A stretch of DNA of 64,000 bases from Pseudomonas sp. SST3 (GCF_003325755.1 NZ_QORI02000014.1:1-64000), one strand, 5' to 3'; positions 8,254 through 19,010 are shown, numbered from the stretch's first letter. The notes: generated by a model from the letters alone, not told the origin. Program-made: numbers and translations.

Positions 8254-9218
8254 CAGGCAGGTTGCCTGTAACGTAGGGGCACGATGCGTCCCGTGGTATA
8301 GGCGTCAGGCAGCAGGGCCTCGGCGCGTTCGATTATCACCTGAGGGTCGAGCGGTAATGCACTCGCATCGAGGCTGACCAGACCGATGCCCGCCTTGATC
8401 GAGATGAAGCCCTCGCTGGTCTTGAATGCCTTGAGATTGAGCCCATCGTGCAGCCGTTTGAAACTGCTCGGTGAGCAGGCGCTCGGATCATCGACCAGGG
8501 TGAGCAGGCCGAAGTGCGCTTCATCCAGGCGGGTGAGTATGTCCAGAGGTCGCACCAGCTGCTGCAAGCGCTTCGCCACGCCTCGCAGCAATTCTTGATG
8601 AAAATGCTCGCCATAGCGCTTACGTTGGCTGGGGAGTTCCGGCAGACCTATCGTCAGGTAGCATAGCGCGCCGCCACGGCTTCCGATCTGGCGCAGGCTA
8701 TCGCCGAGCCGCTGGCGAAGATACCGGGTGTTGCCGAGTCCCGTGATCGGGTCGATCAGGTTGCGCATTTCCAGGCTGGCGATGTTCTCGGTCAGTAGGC
8801 GGTTTTCCCGCATCAGCCGCTGCAACGAACCACAAAGCCGATCAGCCGCATATATCCTCGGCACCAGCTGGTCATTCATCACCGATTTGCCGATGAAGTC
8901 GTCCACGCCCTGGTCGAATGCCTTGCTCAGCACATCCTGACCGTCGCGCCCGGTCAACAGGATGATGTAGGTGTAGTGGTCAGACATTTCGTCCTGCTGG
9001 CGCACCTGGGTAGTCAGCTCCAAACCGTCCATTTCTGGCATCAACCAGTCGGCCAGCAGGACGTTGGCCGGGCGCTGCTCAATCAGCTCCAATGCAGCGA
9101 TGGCGCTATTGGCGAAACGAATATCTTCGTACCCGGCCTTGGACAGGACGCGACCGATCATCACGCTTGAGAACTTGGCGTCGTCGACCACCAGGATGCT
9201 GAGTTGAGGGTTGGGCAT
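8253..9218 (-). CDS. Response regulator with a degenerate GGDEF domain
   Basis: 321 residues. The receiver domain (about 7-125) has acidic pair VDD, phospho-acceptor Asp57 (ADWLMPEMDG) and the conserved Thr and Lys (LLTG, IGKS). The C-terminal part follows the GGDEF fold (DPITGLGNTRYL entry motif), but the signature is replaced by LDEAHF and the metal- and substrate-binding residues are lost, so it should not make c-di-GMP. It may bind nucleotide or signal by protein contact. First gene of the run leading through panE to the kinase; equivalent to PA4396 of P. aeruginosa (from memory). The ribosome site is weak. Confidence 0.87.
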   Translation of the reverse strand: MPNPQLSILVVDDAKFSSVMIGRVLSKAGYEDIRFANSAIAALELIEQRPANVLLADWLMPEMDGLELTTQVRQQDEMSDHYTYIILLTGRDGQDVLSKAFDQGVDDFIGKSVMNDQLVPRIYAADRLCGSLQRLMRENRLLTENIASLEMRNLIDPITGLGNTRYLRQRLGDSLRQIGSRGGALCYLTIGLPELPSQRKRYGEHFHQELLRGVAKRLQQLVRPLDILTRLDEAHFGLLTLVDDPSACSPSSFKRLHDGLNLKAFKTSEGFISIKAGIGLVSLDASALPLDPQVIIERAEALLPDAYTTGRIVPLRYRQPA

Positions 9219-9359
9219 TCATGGGCTCAGAGAAGGAGGGTGTCGTAACACTGGGTGGCCGGGCGTTATCGGCCTGAACGGTTATAATGATGGCCCATTT
9301 GAACCGTCAAACTAAGCGCGCTGGATCACACCGTTGCGCCGTTTTTTAGGAGGAAGCTC

Positions 9360-9839
9360 ATGCCCTCGTTCGACGTGGTGTCCGAACTGGACAAACACGA
9401 AGTCACCAATGCCGTCGATAATGCTTTGAAGGAACTCGATCGGCGTTATGACCTACGCGGTAAAGGCACCTTTGAACTCAAGGAGTTGACGGTCCATCTG
9501 ACCGCCGATGCCGACTTCCAGTTGGAGCAGATGCTGGAGATTCTGAAACTGAGCCTGGTCAAGCGCAAGATCGATATCCAGTGTCTCGAGCTAAAGGATC
9601 CCTATCCCTCGGGCAGATCCGTCAAGCAGGACGTCGTGCTGCGTGAAGGCATCGACAAGGAGCTGGCCAAGAAAATTGTCGCCTATATCAAGGACGCCAA
9701 GCTCAAGGTGCAGGCAGCGATCCAGGGCGAACAGGTTCGGGTGACTGGCAAAAAGCGCGACGATCTGCAGGAAGCCATTGCGCTGCTGCGAGCCAAGGAT
9801 TTCGGTATGCCGCTGCAGTTCAACAATTTCCGCGATTGA
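9360..9839 (+). CDS. yajQ: YajQ family nucleotide-binding protein
   Basis: A 159-residue YajQ protein with the standard N-terminus ([14 protein letters not shown]) and the family's length. Some homologues, notably in Xanthomonas, bind c-di-GMP and modulate a transcription factor; others bind RNA or nucleotides. A near-perfect AGGAGGA at 9348-9354 precedes the ATG. A TATAAT hexamer at 9283-9288 is a plausible -10 element, but the -35 is poor. Transcribed divergently from the response regulator. Confidence 0.95.
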   Translation: MPSFDVVSELDKHEVTNAVDNALKELDRRYDLRGKGTFELKELTVHLTADADFQLEQMLEILKLSLVKRKIDIQCLELKDPYPSGRSVKQDVVLREGIDKELAKKIVAYIKDAKLKVQAAIQGEQVRVTGKKRDDLQEAIALLRAKDFGMPLQFNNFRD

Positions 9840-9922
9840 TTCCGGCATGCCATGCGTGCTTTTCCGCTTTCTCCGAGCCGCCATTGTTGGCGCGCTCGGT
9901 GACCCAAAGGAGACTTCTACTG

Positions 9923-10747
9923 ATGGATTTCGGTGTTGATTATCTGGTCGAGCTATCCGAGGCATGGTTGCCGATCGTTCTACAGTACGGTGCCCAGCTT
10001 CTGCTGGCGCTAGCCACCTTTCTGGTCGGCTGGTGGCTGATCAACAAACTCACCAGCAAGGTTGGCGGTCTGCTGCAGCGCCGCCAGGTGGACCCTTCGC
10101 TGCACGGTTTCATCGAGAGCCTGTTGAGCATCATTCTGAAGGTGCTGCTGCTGGTCAGCGTGGCGTCGATGATCGGGGTGGAAACGACGTCCTTCATCGC
10201 CGTGATTGGTGCGGCCGGTCTGGCGATCGGTCTGGCGCTGCAGGGAAGCCTGGCCAATTTCGCTGGTGGGGTGTTGATCCTGTTGTTTCGTCCAATTCGC
10301 GTCGGCGAATGGATTGAGGCACAGGGCGTCTCAGGAACCGTACATGCGATCCAGATCTTCCACACGATACTCAAGTCGGCTGATAACAAAACCATCGTGG
10401 TCCCCAACGGCAGCCTGTCCAATGGGCATATCACCAACTATTCCCGCGAGCCGCGTCGTCGCGCCGATATCAACATCGGCATCGATTACAGCGCAGACAT
10501 CAAACTGGCGCGCAAAATTTTGCTGGAAATCGCCGAGGACGAGCGCGTCCTGCGTGATCCCGAGCCCGTGGTGTTCGTGACCGGGCTGGGCGATAGCTCG
10601 GTCAACCTGTCGCTGCGGGTCTGGGTGGCGACCGGTGACTTCTGGCCGGTGACCTTCAATTTTACCGAGCGGGTGAAGGAGCGCTTCGACGAGGCTGGGA
10701 TTGGTATTCCGTTTCCGCAGCGTGTGGTGCATCTAGTTCAGAGCTGA
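9923..10747 (+). CDS. mscS: Small-conductance mechanosensitive channel, MscS family
   Basis: 274 residues, close to E. coli MscS (286). It has three N-terminal membrane helices. The third, pore-lining helix is glycine/alanine-rich (GAAGLAIGLALQGSLANFAGG, here about 95-115), with the canonical Gly-Ala packing and the Q and N of the gate region. The beta domain follows (GEWIEAQGVSGTV; PNGSLSN). It opens under membrane tension to release solutes on osmotic downshock. The ATG at 9923 follows AAAGGAGA at 9906-9913; an in-frame ATG at 9836 overlaps yajQ and has no family support. Ends at a hairpin shared with ampG. Confidence 0.93.
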   Translation: MDFGVDYLVELSEAWLPIVLQYGAQLLLALATFLVGWWLINKLTSKVGGLLQRRQVDPSLHGFIESLLSIILKVLLLVSVASMIGVETTSFIAVIGAAGLAIGLALQGSLANFAGGVLILLFRPIRVGEWIEAQGVSGTVHAIQIFHTILKSADNKTIVVPNGSLSNGHITNYSREPRRRADINIGIDYSADIKLARKILLEIAEDERVLRDPEPVVFVTGLGDSSVNLSLRVWVATGDFWPVTFNFTERVKERFDEAGIGIPFPQRVVHLVQS

Positions 10748-10757
10748 GCTCAGAGCT

Positions 10758-10787
10758 AAAAAAGCCGGCGATTGCCGGCTTTTTTTA
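10758..10787. terminator. Bidirectional terminator between mscS and ampG
   Basis: Stem GCCGGC at 10764-10769 and 10774-10779 with a 4-base loop, flanked by A6 on the left and T7 on the right, so it can stop transcription from both converging genes. The right T tract runs into the ampG stop codon. Confidence 0.9.
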
Positions 10788-12485
10788 GCTCCGCTCGGTA
10801 TTCGCCAGCGGATCAGCCGTATCCAATTGCCTGCGGCTGCGTGACCATTGCCACACAATCAATATCAGGGTTGGCACGCCGAGCAACGCGGTAACCAAGA
10901 AGAAATCACTGTATCCAAGATGCTCCACCATTACACCGGAGTAGCCGCCCAGCAGGCGGGGCAATAGCAGCATCAGCGAACTTAGCAACGCGTACTGCGT
11001 CGCCGAGAACTTCAGGTTGGTGAGGCTCGACAAGTAGGCGACGAAGGCGGTGGAGGCCAGGCCTCCGCTGAAGTTGTCGCAGGAGATAGTGACGATCAGC
11101 ATGTTCAGGTTGGCGCCCATATCCACCAGCAGCATGAACATGAGATTGGTCGCGGCGGAGGCAACACCGCCGACGAACAGAATCGGCAGGATGCTGAAGC
11201 GCACGATCAGCAGGCCGCCAAACGCTGCACCGAGCAAGGTCATGATCAGTCCGAACAGCTTGCTGACGCTGGCAATCTGATCCTTGCTGAAACCTTGGTC
11301 GATGTAAAAAACATTGGCCATGACCCCCATTACCGTGTCGGACATCCGGTAGGTGGCGATCAGCCCCAGCAGTAGCAACGCCTGCCAGCGATAGCGAAGA
11401 ATGAAATCGGTGATGGGCGTCAGCACCGGTCCCATCAGTATCCGCCCAGGACCGGACAGGCAACCCCAGCAGATCAACAGGTACATGGTGCCGCGTGGCC
11501 AGTAGCCGCCCCAGTAAGACTGGAACATGCCGGTGGTCGACACCATAAGAATGATCAGCACGATCACCGAAACCGCCTGATGAACGAAGTCGAAGCGCGC
11601 CGGGCGCTGGCGCTGGCCAGCCTGTCGCAGCATCTGCCGGACCGGCACGAGCAGCGCACGCCCCCAGGGCGACATCGATCCGATGATGAACAAAAGGTAC
11701 AAGGTTGCGCGCGGCCAGGCCTGTGCAATCAGCGCGTTGATCATCGCGGGCACCGATATCAGCAGCAGCAACAGCAAGCCGACTCCTGCCAGCTGGTGGT
11801 TGAAGCTGAACTTCGAGGGCTCGTTGGGCAGCGGTGCGGCACCCTCCGGTTCCGGGATCAGCAGGCTGGTGATCAGCCCCGGCAGAATCAGCAGCGCAAA
11901 GGCGATATAGGTGGTGGCCCAGGCTGTCTGGCTGTATTCGAGATTCGTTGAGCCCAGCCATTCGGCCAGAAACAGCGCGCCGGCGCTGGCCAGCAACATG
12001 GCGATGCGATAACCGGTCATGTAGCTTGCCGCCAGCGTCGCCTGTAGCTTGTCCTCGGCGATTTCCAGACGGTAGGCGTCGATGGCGATGTCCTGTGTCG
12101 CTGAGGCGAAGGCCACCGCGACTGCCAGGGCAATCAGCATGGTCAGGTTGTGCTGCGGGTTGCATAGCGCCATGCCGATCAGGCCGATGGCAATCACCGC
12201 TTGCGACAGCACCAGCCAGGAGCGGCGACGTCCCAGCGCGCCGATCCAGGGCAGGCGCCACTGGTCGAGCATGGGCGACCAGACCCACTTGAAGGCATAG
12301 GCCAGGCTGATCCAGCTGGCAAAGCCGATGGTTTCGCGTGAGACGCCCGCTTCACGCAGCCACACCGAAAGCGTGGAAAACACCAGGATTGCAGGCAGGC
12401 CTGCGGCGAAGCCGAGCACCAGTAGCGTCAGTGAGGCAGGGCTGGCGTAGGCAGCGAGCGCGGCGCGCCAGGTTTCACGGGACAT
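10785..12485 (-). CDS. ampG: AmpG-type muropeptide permease (MFS)
   Basis: About 566 residues. AmpG imports GlcNAc-anhydroMurNAc peptides released from the cell wall for recycling; in pseudomonads this feeds AmpR-controlled beta-lactamase induction. Supporting features are the N-terminal LGFAAGLPAILVFSTLSVWL helix, the YAFKWVWSP and GRRRSWL loops, the SATQDIAIDAYR segment, many membrane helices and a long cytoplasmic loop region as in the long Pseudomonas AmpG. Position beside mscS and yajQ matches PA4393. Start set at the ATG at 12485 (SRETWRAALAAYASP); a frame extension to 12518 is possible. Confidence 0.88.
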   Translation of the reverse strand: MSRETWRAALAAYASPASLTLLVLGFAAGLPAILVFSTLSVWLREAGVSRETIGFASWISLAYAFKWVWSPMLDQWRLPWIGALGRRRSWLVLSQAVIAIGLIGMALCNPQHNLTMLIALAVAVAFASATQDIAIDAYRLEIAEDKLQATLAASYMTGYRIAMLLASAGALFLAEWLGSTNLEYSQTAWATTYIAFALLILPGLITSLLIPEPEGAAPLPNEPSKFSFNHQLAGVGLLLLLLISVPAMINALIAQAWPRATLYLLFIIGSMSPWGRALLVPVRQMLRQAGQRQRPARFDFVHQAVSVIVLIILMVSTTGMFQSYWGGYWPRGTMYLLICWGCLSGPGRILMGPVLTPITDFILRYRWQALLLLGLIATYRMSDTVMGVMANVFYIDQGFSKDQIASVSKLFGLIMTLLGAAFGGLLIVRFSILPILFVGGVASAATNLMFMLLVDMGANLNMLIVTISCDNFSGGLASTAFVAYLSSLTNLKFSATQYALLSSLMLLLPRLLGGYSGVMVEHLGYSDFFLVTALLGVPTLILIVWQWSRSRRQLDTADPLANTERS

Positions 12486-12519
12486 ATGACGGGACGGATA
12501 TAGACATGAAGCGCGCACT

Positions 12520-12879
12520 CTACCCGCTGTGCTCAGCCGAATGCCAGCCGTGCCGACGTATGTCGACCCGGTCGTTGACGATGGTCACGCCCTCGGCGCG
12601 CAGCCGCATGCGCTGCTCGTGTCCGGCGGCGCTGCCTGCTGGCAGGCTGAGCCGACCGCCGGCGGCGATTACTCTGTGCCAGGGCAGGCTGGTGCCGTCG
12701 GGCAGCTGGGACATCAGCCTGCCGACCCAGCGTGCCGCACGGCCTAATCCGGCCATGGCCGCCACCTCGCCATAGCTCACCACCTTGCCTTCCGGAATCT
12801 GCGCCATGACGAGGTAGACGGCCGAGCGGCGCGACTCAGCGTCGGCACCAGGCGGTAACAGAGGCGGTTGCTCGATCAT
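12520..12879 (-). CDS. Alkyltransferase-like protein (Atl), MGMT homologue without the acceptor cysteine
   Basis: 119 residues, equal to the DNA-binding domain of O6-alkylguanine-DNA alkyltransferase. The signature PCHRV is PWHRV here (Trp67 replaces the acceptor Cys), the hallmark of Atl proteins (YbaZ in E. coli), which flip O6-alkylguanine and hand it to nucleotide excision repair. The helix-turn-helix (GEVAAMAGLGRAARWVGR) and its conserved Arg are present. AGGAA lies 7 bases before the ATG at 12879. Transcribed in the same direction as ampG, 34 bases upstream of it. Confidence 0.9.
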   Translation of the reverse strand: MIEQPPLLPPGADAESRRSAVYLVMAQIPEGKVVSYGEVAAMAGLGRAARWVGRLMSQLPDGTSLPWHRVIAAGGRLSLPAGSAAGHEQRMRLRAEGVTIVNDRVDIRRHGWHSAEHSG

Positions 12880-13020
12880 GAGGATGTTCCTGTATGCGGT
12901 CGGGCATGTAGGGCGGGCGCTGAACTCGCTTCCCGTTCAGCGGTCAGTGCTTGCTGTGACTAAACGCATAGGGATAATGCCTGCCTTTTTAACCGCTCCT
13001 GCGCAGAATTTCAGCCCTCT

Positions 13021-14025
13021 ATGTTCTCCAGAACCCTGCTTTGCGTGTCTCTTTCCGTATTCACCCTGCCGTCGCTCGCCGACACCGTCTGGCTGAAGAA
13101 CGGCGATCGCCTGACCGGCAAAATCAGCGTGCTCGACGGCGGCAAGCTGCTGATCGAAACCGACTACGGCGGTTCTATTCCGGTGAAATGGAGCCAAGTC
13201 GCGACACTGGAAAGCAACCAGCAGTTGCTGATCAAGCAGGATGACGTGACCGGCGAAATGGCCAAGTCGCTTCAGGCTTCTGATGACGGGACGGTCATCC
13301 TGAGCAATGGCGGAGTGCCGCGTACGGTCCCGCTTGCCAGCATCACTCAGATCATCCATCCCAAACCGCTGATCCATGACCTGACCTGGAAAGGCAACGT
13401 GGATGTGGCGCTGGACTACAAGCGTGCCGAAACCGATACGGACGACTACGACGTATCGTTCGATACCTCAGCGCGCCACGGCCTCTGGCGTCACAACGGC
13501 AAGGCCAATTACAACCGCGAATACCGTGACGGCGTCACCGCGACGGACAACTGGGATGCTGAGTACGCGCTCGATCGGTTCATCGATGAGCACTGGTTCT
13601 GGCAGGGGCGCTTTGAATACAAGCGCGACAAGGTCGAAGACGTTCGCCGCCAGCGCACGCTGGGTACCGGTCCGGGTTACCAGTTCTGGGACAACGAACT
13701 GGGCGCCTTCTCGCTCGCCTCGTTGGTGAACCGCAGCGACTATGAATTCGCTGATGGCAACAAGGAAAGCTTCTACTCGCTCGCCATGAAGTGGGACTAC
13801 AACCGCTATCTGGTGGGCAAGACCTTCGAGCTGTTCAGTAACGGCGAAATCGGCAAGCCGCTGGAAAACGTCGCCGATTACGAATTCGACGCGGAGGTGG
13901 GGCTGCGCTACAAGGTCACCGATTGGGCCTCGCTGAACATGAAAGCTGAAAAGGACATCGTCAGCGGCGCGGAAAGCGATCTGGATGAAACCCGCTACAG
14001 CATCGGTTTTGGCGTGGGCTGGTAA
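13021..14025 (+). CDS. DUF481 domain outer-membrane protein
   Basis: 334 residues with a Sec signal peptide (MFSRTLLCVSLSVFTLPSLA, cleavage near residue 20). A short N-terminal beta-rich module (DTVWLKNGDRLTGKISVLDGGKLLIET; about 21-115) is followed by a DUF481 beta-barrel-like region with alternating aromatic residues, ending in aromatic W (SIGFGVGW), typical of outer-membrane barrels. Function unknown; relatives (YdiY) are outer-membrane proteins of unknown role. Divergent from the atl gene. No clear Shine-Dalgarno sequence. Confidence 0.87.
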   Translation: MFSRTLLCVSLSVFTLPSLADTVWLKNGDRLTGKISVLDGGKLLIETDYGGSIPVKWSQVATLESNQQLLIKQDDVTGEMAKSLQASDDGTVILSNGGVPRTVPLASITQIIHPKPLIHDLTWKGNVDVALDYKRAETDTDDYDVSFDTSARHGLWRHNGKANYNREYRDGVTATDNWDAEYALDRFIDEHWFWQGRFEYKRDKVEDVRRQRTLGTGPGYQFWDNELGAFSLASLVNRSDYEFADGNKESFYSLAMKWDYNRYLVGKTFELFSNGEIGKPLENVADYEFDAEVGLRYKVTDWASLNMKAEKDIVSGAESDLDETRYSIGFGVGW

Positions 14026-14078
14026 GCCCGGGGCTGTCTGCAGACCGGACGCTCAGGCGCCCGGTTGCGTATCAGCGG

Positions 14079-14837
14079 CTACAGCCGCAGCCCGCCATCC
14101 AGCTCAAGGATGCGGCCGGTGTAATAGTCGTTCTCGAAGATATAGGCGACCGAATGGGCAATCTCCATCGGCTTGCCGAGTCGCTTGAGCGGAATGCCAG
14201 CGGTCATTTTTTCCAGCGCTTCGGGTTTCATGCTCGCAACCATCTCGGTCTCGATGAACCCGGGGGCGACACCGGCGACGCGAATGCCGTAACGCGCCAG
14301 TTCCTTGGCCCAGACGACGGTATCTGCTGCCACGCCCGCCTTGGCGGCCGAGTAGTTCGCCTGGCCCATATTGCCCGCCCGGGAGATCGAGGAGATATTG
14401 ACGATCGCACCCTGACGCTTGAGCTCGATCATTTTCGACGCCACTTCGCGAGTGCAAAGGAACACGCCGGTCAGGTTGACGTCTATCACCGCCTGCCATT
14501 GCGCCAGGCTCATTTTCGACAGCTCGCCGTCCTTGAGCTTGATGGTCAGGCCATCGCGGAGAATACCGGCGTTGTTCACCAGCCCATCCAGGCCGCCGAA
14601 ATCATCACTGACCTGGCTGACCATGTGACTGACCTGTTCTTCGTTGGCGACATTGCACAGATAGGCGCGGGCATCTCCACCGGCGCTTTTGCAGGCCGCC
14701 ACGGCCTCGTCCAGTCGTTCCTGATTAAGATCGACCAATGCCAACCGTGCGCCCTTTCCGGCGAGGTATTCGCCCATCGCACGCCCCAGCCCCTGGCCGC
14801 CGCCCGTGATGATGATGACCTTGTCTTTTAGCTGCAT
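14079..14837 (-). CDS. SDR family oxidoreductase, FabG-like
   Basis: 252 residues, classical short-chain dehydrogenase: NAD(P)-binding TGGGQGLG (about 11-18), NNAG, catalytic Ser (NISSISR), YSAAK with Tyr and Lys, and PGFIETEM. It resembles 3-oxoacyl-ACP reductases but is isolated from fatty-acid genes, so the substrate is unknown. The ATG at 14837 is chosen over the one at 14843 because GGAG at 14844-14847 leaves 6 bases to the former and none to the latter. Convergent with the DUF481 gene; matches PA4389 by position. Confidence 0.9.
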   Translation of the reverse strand: MQLKDKVIIITGGGQGLGRAMGEYLAGKGARLALVDLNQERLDEAVAACKSAGGDARAYLCNVANEEQVSHMVSQVSDDFGGLDGLVNNAGILRDGLTIKLKDGELSKMSLAQWQAVIDVNLTGVFLCTREVASKMIELKRQGAIVNISSISRAGNMGQANYSAAKAGVAADTVVWAKELARYGIRVAGVAPGFIETEMVASMKPEALEKMTAGIPLKRLGKPMEIAHSVAYIFENDYYTGRILELDGGLRL

Positions 14838-14939
14838 GCCCATCTCCTACTTATGCATCGCACGTCGGTAAACGACGTTCGCTGATGAAACCGTTATGCT
14901 GTTGCCCCGTCGAACCGAACACGCCCTTGAGGAGCCCTA

Positions 14940-15644
14940 GTGAGCGCTGAAGCCGCCAAGCATGCCCGACAACTCCTACTCAAGGAATACCGTGGTGTGC
15001 TCTCAACGCACTCCGCGACCATGCCCGGCTTCCCATTCGGCTCGGCTGTGCCGTACTGCCTGGGCGAGGAGGGCTGGCCGCTGATGCTGATCAGCCGAAT
15101 CGCTCAGCACACCAAGAATCTTCGGGCCGACCCCCGCTGTTCATTATTGGTAGCGGAACGTGGCGCAGAGGACGTGCAGGCCAACGGACGCCTGACCGTA
15201 CTGACCGAGGCCCGGTTGCTCACCGAGACCGCCGCCATCGATGCCGCGGCACAGCGCTATTACCGCTATTTCCCCGAATCACGCGATTACCACCGCGTAC
15301 ACGACTTCGATTTTTGGGTGCTGCAGCCAGTGCGATGGCGCTACATCGGAGGCTTCGGCGCAATCCACTGGCTGGACGAGGTGGCGTTGGCCAACCCGTT
15401 CGCCGGGGCAGGCGGCGGCGAGGGCGAAATGCTCGAACATATGAACAATGATCACGCCGTGGCGATCGCCCATTACGTCGAGCAAGAAGGCCTGCCGACG
15501 GCGCCCGAAGCCCGCATGGTCGGGATCGACAGTGAGGGTTTTCACCTGCGCATCGGTCGGGCCATTCACTGGCTGACATTCCCAGCTACTTGTACCAACC
15601 CAGGCGCGGTGCGGCAGGCGCTGGTGGCGATGGCGCGACGCTGA
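14940..15644 (+). CDS. HugZ family pyridoxamine 5'-phosphate oxidase-fold protein
   Basis: 234 residues: an N-terminal split-barrel flavin/heme-binding domain (about 10-145) followed by a DUF2470 domain (about 155-230; MLEHMNNDHAVAIAHYVE). HugZ proteins such as that of Campylobacter bind and degrade heme to release iron; the family also has members of unknown activity. It starts with GTG at 14940, five bases after GAGGAG. It has its own leader region, 126 bases before fxsA. Heme use is inference from the family. Confidence 0.87.
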   Translation: MSAEAAKHARQLLLKEYRGVLSTHSATMPGFPFGSAVPYCLGEEGWPLMLISRIAQHTKNLRADPRCSLLVAERGAEDVQANGRLTVLTEARLLTETAAIDAAAQRYYRYFPESRDYHRVHDFDFWVLQPVRWRYIGGFGAIHWLDEVALANPFAGAGGGEGEMLEHMNNDHAVAIAHYVEQEGLPTAPEARMVGIDSEGFHLRIGRAIHWLTFPATCTNPGAVRQALVAMARR

Positions 15645-15770
15645 CCCAAATTGACGTAAGCGCAGGGGTGAATAATCCGGTTACAGCCTGTTCCCTGGAT
15701 GGGTTGAATTCGGACCGACCTGCCGTCATCTACACGAGACCGGAAGCCGTTCTTCCGCCAAGGACTATCG

Positions 15771-16235
15771 ATGCGTATTTTCTTATTGCTGTTTCTTCTG
15801 TTTCCGCTGGCCGAGCTGGCGTTGCTGATCAAGGTTGGCAGCTCGATTGGCGTGCTGCCGACCATCCTGCTGCTGATCATCAGCGGCATGGCCGGCATCC
15901 TGTTGTTGCGTCTGGCAGGTTTTGCCACCGCCTGGCGCGCGCGCGAGCGGTTGGCTCGCGGTGAGCTGCCGGAGCGGGAAATGCTGCAGGGGCTGATGAT
16001 GGCCGTTGCTGGCGGTCTGCTGTTCCTGCCAGGCTTCCTCAGCGACCTCATCGCGCTGCTGGTGCTGTTTCCGCCGTCGCGCAAGCTGTTTGTCAACTTC
16101 GTCGGCCGTCGTGTCGAAGCGCAGGCCCAGCGCCGCCGCGCCTTTGCCGATGATCTGCGTCAGCAGCAGGAGCGTCACGCCGGGCCGCAGCGCCCCAACG
16201 TGATCGAGGGCGAGTGGGAGCGCCGCGACAAGTGA
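15771..16235 (+). CDS. fxsA: FxsA family membrane protein
   Basis: 154 residues with four hydrophobic segments in the first 105 residues (LLLFLLFPLAELALLI; LPTILLLIISGMAGILLL; GLMMAVAGGLLFLPGFLSDLIALLVL) and a charged cytoplasmic tail, the FxsA layout. FxsA was named for suppressing F-exclusion of phage T7 in E. coli. AAGGA lies 7 bases before the ATG. It precedes groES as in other pseudomonads but ends in its own terminator. Confidence 0.92.
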   Translation: MRIFLLLFLLFPLAELALLIKVGSSIGVLPTILLLIISGMAGILLLRLAGFATAWRARERLARGELPEREMLQGLMMAVAGGLLFLPGFLSDLIALLVLFPPSRKLFVNFVGRRVEAQAQRRRAFADDLRQQQERHAGPQRPNVIEGEWERRDK

Positions 16236-16251
16236 CGCTTACCGCTCGAGC

Positions 16252-16280
16252 AAAAAGGCATGCGCAGGCATGCCTTTTTT
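16252..16280 (+). terminator. Terminator after fxsA
   Basis: A 7-bp stem GGCATGC/GCATGCC (16257-16263, 16268-16274) extended by A5 and T6, 17 bases after the fxsA stop; separates fxsA from the groESL promoter. Confidence 0.9.
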
Positions 16281-16312
16281 CATTTCTCGATGGAAAAAAT
16301 CAACGCTGTGCC

Positions 16313-16340
16313 CTTGAAATCATTTTTGACGCCCGCATGT
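16313..16340 (+). promoter_or_regulatory. Sigma-32 heat-shock promoter of groES-groEL
   Basis: CTTGAAA at 16313-16319, a 13-base spacer and CCGCATGT at 16333-16340 match the RpoH consensus (CTTGAAA, 11-16 bases, CCCCATNT) with one mismatch. It lies about 145 bases before groES, in the gap after the fxsA terminator. Confidence 0.82.
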
Positions 16341-16485
16341 AGCGGTCACCGCAAGGTCGCTGTCGTGTTCGACAGTCCGTTTTCTGCGGCTCGCGTTGCG
16401 GGCCGCAACCGGCACCGCCGGATTTGCCCAACCCGCCGATGAGAATGCATCGGCATGGAAACCACTGTACTAGGAGAGATCGACA

Positions 16486-16779
16486 ATGAAGCTTCGTCCT
16501 CTGCATGACCGCGTCGTGATTCGTCGCAGCGAAGAAGAAACCAAGACCGCAGGCGGCATCGTGCTGCCGGGCTCCGCTGCCGAGAAGCCCAACCGTGGTG
16601 AGATCGTCGCTGTAGGCACTGGCCGCGTTCTGGACAACGGCGAAGTGCGTCAGCTGGCCGTCAAGGTGGGTGACCAGGTCGTATTCGGCCCTTACTCCGG
16701 CAGCAATACCGTCAAGGTCGACGGTGAAGACCTGCTGGTGATGAGCGAGAACGAAATCCTCGCCGTCGTAGAAGCCTGA
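16486..16779 (+). CDS. groES: Co-chaperonin GroES
   Basis: 97 residues, full length. It begins [14 protein letters not shown] and has the mobile-loop region [16 protein letters not shown] that docks on GroEL, and ends with the conserved [16 protein letters not shown]. It forms the heptameric lid of the GroEL folding chamber. AGGAGA lies 8 bases before the ATG. First gene of the two-gene heat-shock operon. Confidence 0.98.
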   Translation: MKLRPLHDRVVIRRSEEETKTAGGIVLPGSAAEKPNRGEIVAVGTGRVLDNGEVRQLAVKVGDQVVFGPYSGSNTVKVDGEDLLVMSENEILAVVEA

Positions 16780-16824
16780 TCAGCGCTCGCTTATAGCGAA
16801 CAGCGTTCCATCAACAGAATTTGA

Positions 16825-18486
<1,662 letters not shown>

Positions 18487-18511
18487 GCCAGCGGCCTCTA
18501 GCTGCATAAAG

Positions 18512-18537
18512 AGCCCCGCCTTGTGCGGGGCTTTTTT
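18512..18537 (+). terminator. Terminator of the groES-groEL operon
   Basis: An 8-bp GC-rich perfect stem (18512-18519 with 18525-18532), 5-base loop and T6, 25 bases after the groEL stop. Confidence 0.95.
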
Positions 18538-18720
18538 ATGGCGGCCGTTCAGAGCTCTACCGGAGGTATGCGAAGTCCAGCCGAATGGTTTCATTGGACT
18601 ATTCGCAGTTTTTCGGTAAGGACTGCTCAAAAAATGACCACTTGTCACGTTGTCGAGCATCTGAGGAGTTTGTCGACTATGGTGAATTTCTCGATTCACC
18701 GAATAACAAGGGCTTGCGCA

Positions 18721-18951
18721 ATGAACCTTGAAATCGCCCGAGGATTGTTCTTGGTCGCCTCGTTGGGTGTCGCCTCCCTGTGCGCTGCCGCCTGGAGCGA
18801 GCCTGACGCCAAAGTTGTGGCACGCAGCGACGTTAGCGATCACTGCCCGATTCCGCGCATGGCCCGAGCCTCTGTTTTGGATGCGCGCCCCGATCAGGAC
18901 CTGTTGCTGTTCATGTACGGCTTGTCTCAAAGCCTGGTGGGCCGAGGCTAG
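18721..18951 (+). CDS. Small predicted exported protein of unknown function
   Basis: A 76-residue reading frame with a convincing signal sequence (MNLEIARGLFLVASLGVASLCAAAWS, cleavage near 25) followed by a short mature region with one Cys and no recognised domain (SDHCPIPRMARASVLDARPDQ). A weak AAGGG lies 9 bases before the ATG. The frame is open far upstream, but the extension crosses the groEL terminator and looks non-coding. A small gene at this place downstream of groEL would fit pseudomonad gene order, but I cannot verify conservation. Confidence 0.5.
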   Translation: MNLEIARGLFLVASLGVASLCAAAWSEPDAKVVARSDVSDHCPIPRMARASVLDARPDQDLLLFMYGLSQSLVGRG

Positions 18952-19010
18952 TCATACCTGCGCGAGCCAGCCGCCCGGCGCGAGCGGATGGGCACCCTCG
19001 AACCCTGTCG

